A program made the position numbers and the translations under genes. Shown in pieces: positions 30,043 to 30,278 of a stretch of 30,278 nt of DNA; the stretch's first letter is position 1, and the number at the start of each line of letters is the position of its first letter. Origin of the DNA: a virus. The stretch covers positions 1-30,278 of the IMG/VR virus record IMGVR_UViG_3300021963_000461. The stretch is one strand, 5' to 3'. The notes under the pieces were generated by a model. It had not been told where the DNA came from. It saw only the letters and a program-made list of their open reading frames with translations, and searched no databases.

Positions 30043-30278
30043 ATGAAACTCCGCCCAAGACAAGCGGACTTCGTCCACCGCCTGTGCTATGCTCTGGCCG
30101 AACGAGGCAATACCCTAGGGGTTGCCCCTACCGGGGCTGGCAAGACGGTTATGCTTTCCTCCGCCGTGAAGTACGCCAGCCGTGGCGATAACTTCCGCTC
30201 CCTCATCATCCAGCATCGTGACGAGCTGGTAGCCCAGAACCGAGCCACCTACAAGCGGGTCGATCCAGAGGCCGAGTC
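30043..30278 (+). CDS. SF2 DEAD/DEAH-box helicase, 5' part (cut by window end)
   Basis: The first 78 residues of a helicase continuing beyond the window. LRPRQADFVHRLCYAL (3-18) is a Q-motif-like start. APTGAGKT (28-35) is Walker A (motif I), and SLIIQHRDELVAQN (about 53-66) is motif Ia. This pattern is that of phage SF2 helicases that unwind DNA during replication or recombination. It follows the Sak4-type ATPase and SSB genes across a 387-bp gap. No Shine-Dalgarno is seen before the ATG (TTTTGTTCCG). The length and C-terminal domains cannot be seen. Confidence 0.85.
   Translation, partial: MKLRPRQADFVHRLCYALAERGNTLGVAPTGAGKTVMLSSAVKYASRGDNFRSLIIQHRDELVAQNRATYKRVDPEAE

Noticed and set aside
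29711-30046. 111-residue plus-strand frame before the helicase
   Set aside because: Random-looking composition (many Ser, Leu, Pro, no pattern), crosses two inverted repeats and uses codons unlike neighbours.

Overview
The window is part of the genome of a tailed, podovirus-type (T7-like virion) dsDNA phage of a bacterium. Base composition is moderately GC-rich by eye. The rightward structural operon has tail fibre, large terminase, portal, scaffold, major capsid protein, head-tail adaptor, nozzle, a T7 gp13-type protein, a gp14-like internal protein and a 2310-residue internal-type protein. A tyrosine integrase beside a small putative DNA-binding protein suggests a temperate lifestyle. No T7-type RNA polymerase, small terminase or obvious endolysin lies in the window. 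I cannot name the host. Almost no gene has a Shine-Dalgarno sequence, and several virion genes look leaderless.

Layout. Positions 1-845 hold two leftward small genes of unknown role with A/C-rich leaders. Positions 846-1441 are a gene-free divergent region with direct repeats, a hairpin, a 20-bp palindrome and a candidate promoter. Positions 1442-23763 are the virion operon, interrupted by one strong intrinsic terminator right after the major capsid gene and re-started by an apparent leaderless promoter. Positions 23808-26263 are an accessory and lysis block: DUF1599-type protein, HNH-like protein with a probable ACG start, small membrane protein, lipoprotein with C-terminal membrane segments (possible unimolecular spanin), mini HExxH protein, family-3-like holin and a two-TM protein. 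Positions 26225-27310 (leftward) encode the integrase. Positions 27438-30278 are an early or replication operon: putative HTH regulator, conserved protein of unknown role, RecA-like P-loop ATPase, phage SSB-like protein, a 387-bp gene-free structured stretch, and the start of an SF2 helicase.

How it works together. The fibre, nozzle and adaptor build the tail; terminase and portal package DNA; scaffold and capsid proteins build the head. The gp13/gp14-like, coiled-coil and giant proteins are probably internal or ejected proteins. The right-hand operon supplies recombination and replication proteins. The integrase/regulator pair presumably controls lysogeny. The strongest unusual signals are the start-site architecture (promoters placed so that transcription begins at or near the ATG, A/C-rich leaders for early genes, stop/start overlaps), the giant repeat-rich virion protein, the run of four genes starting Met-Cys, and structured non-coding regions that could hold an origin or operators.
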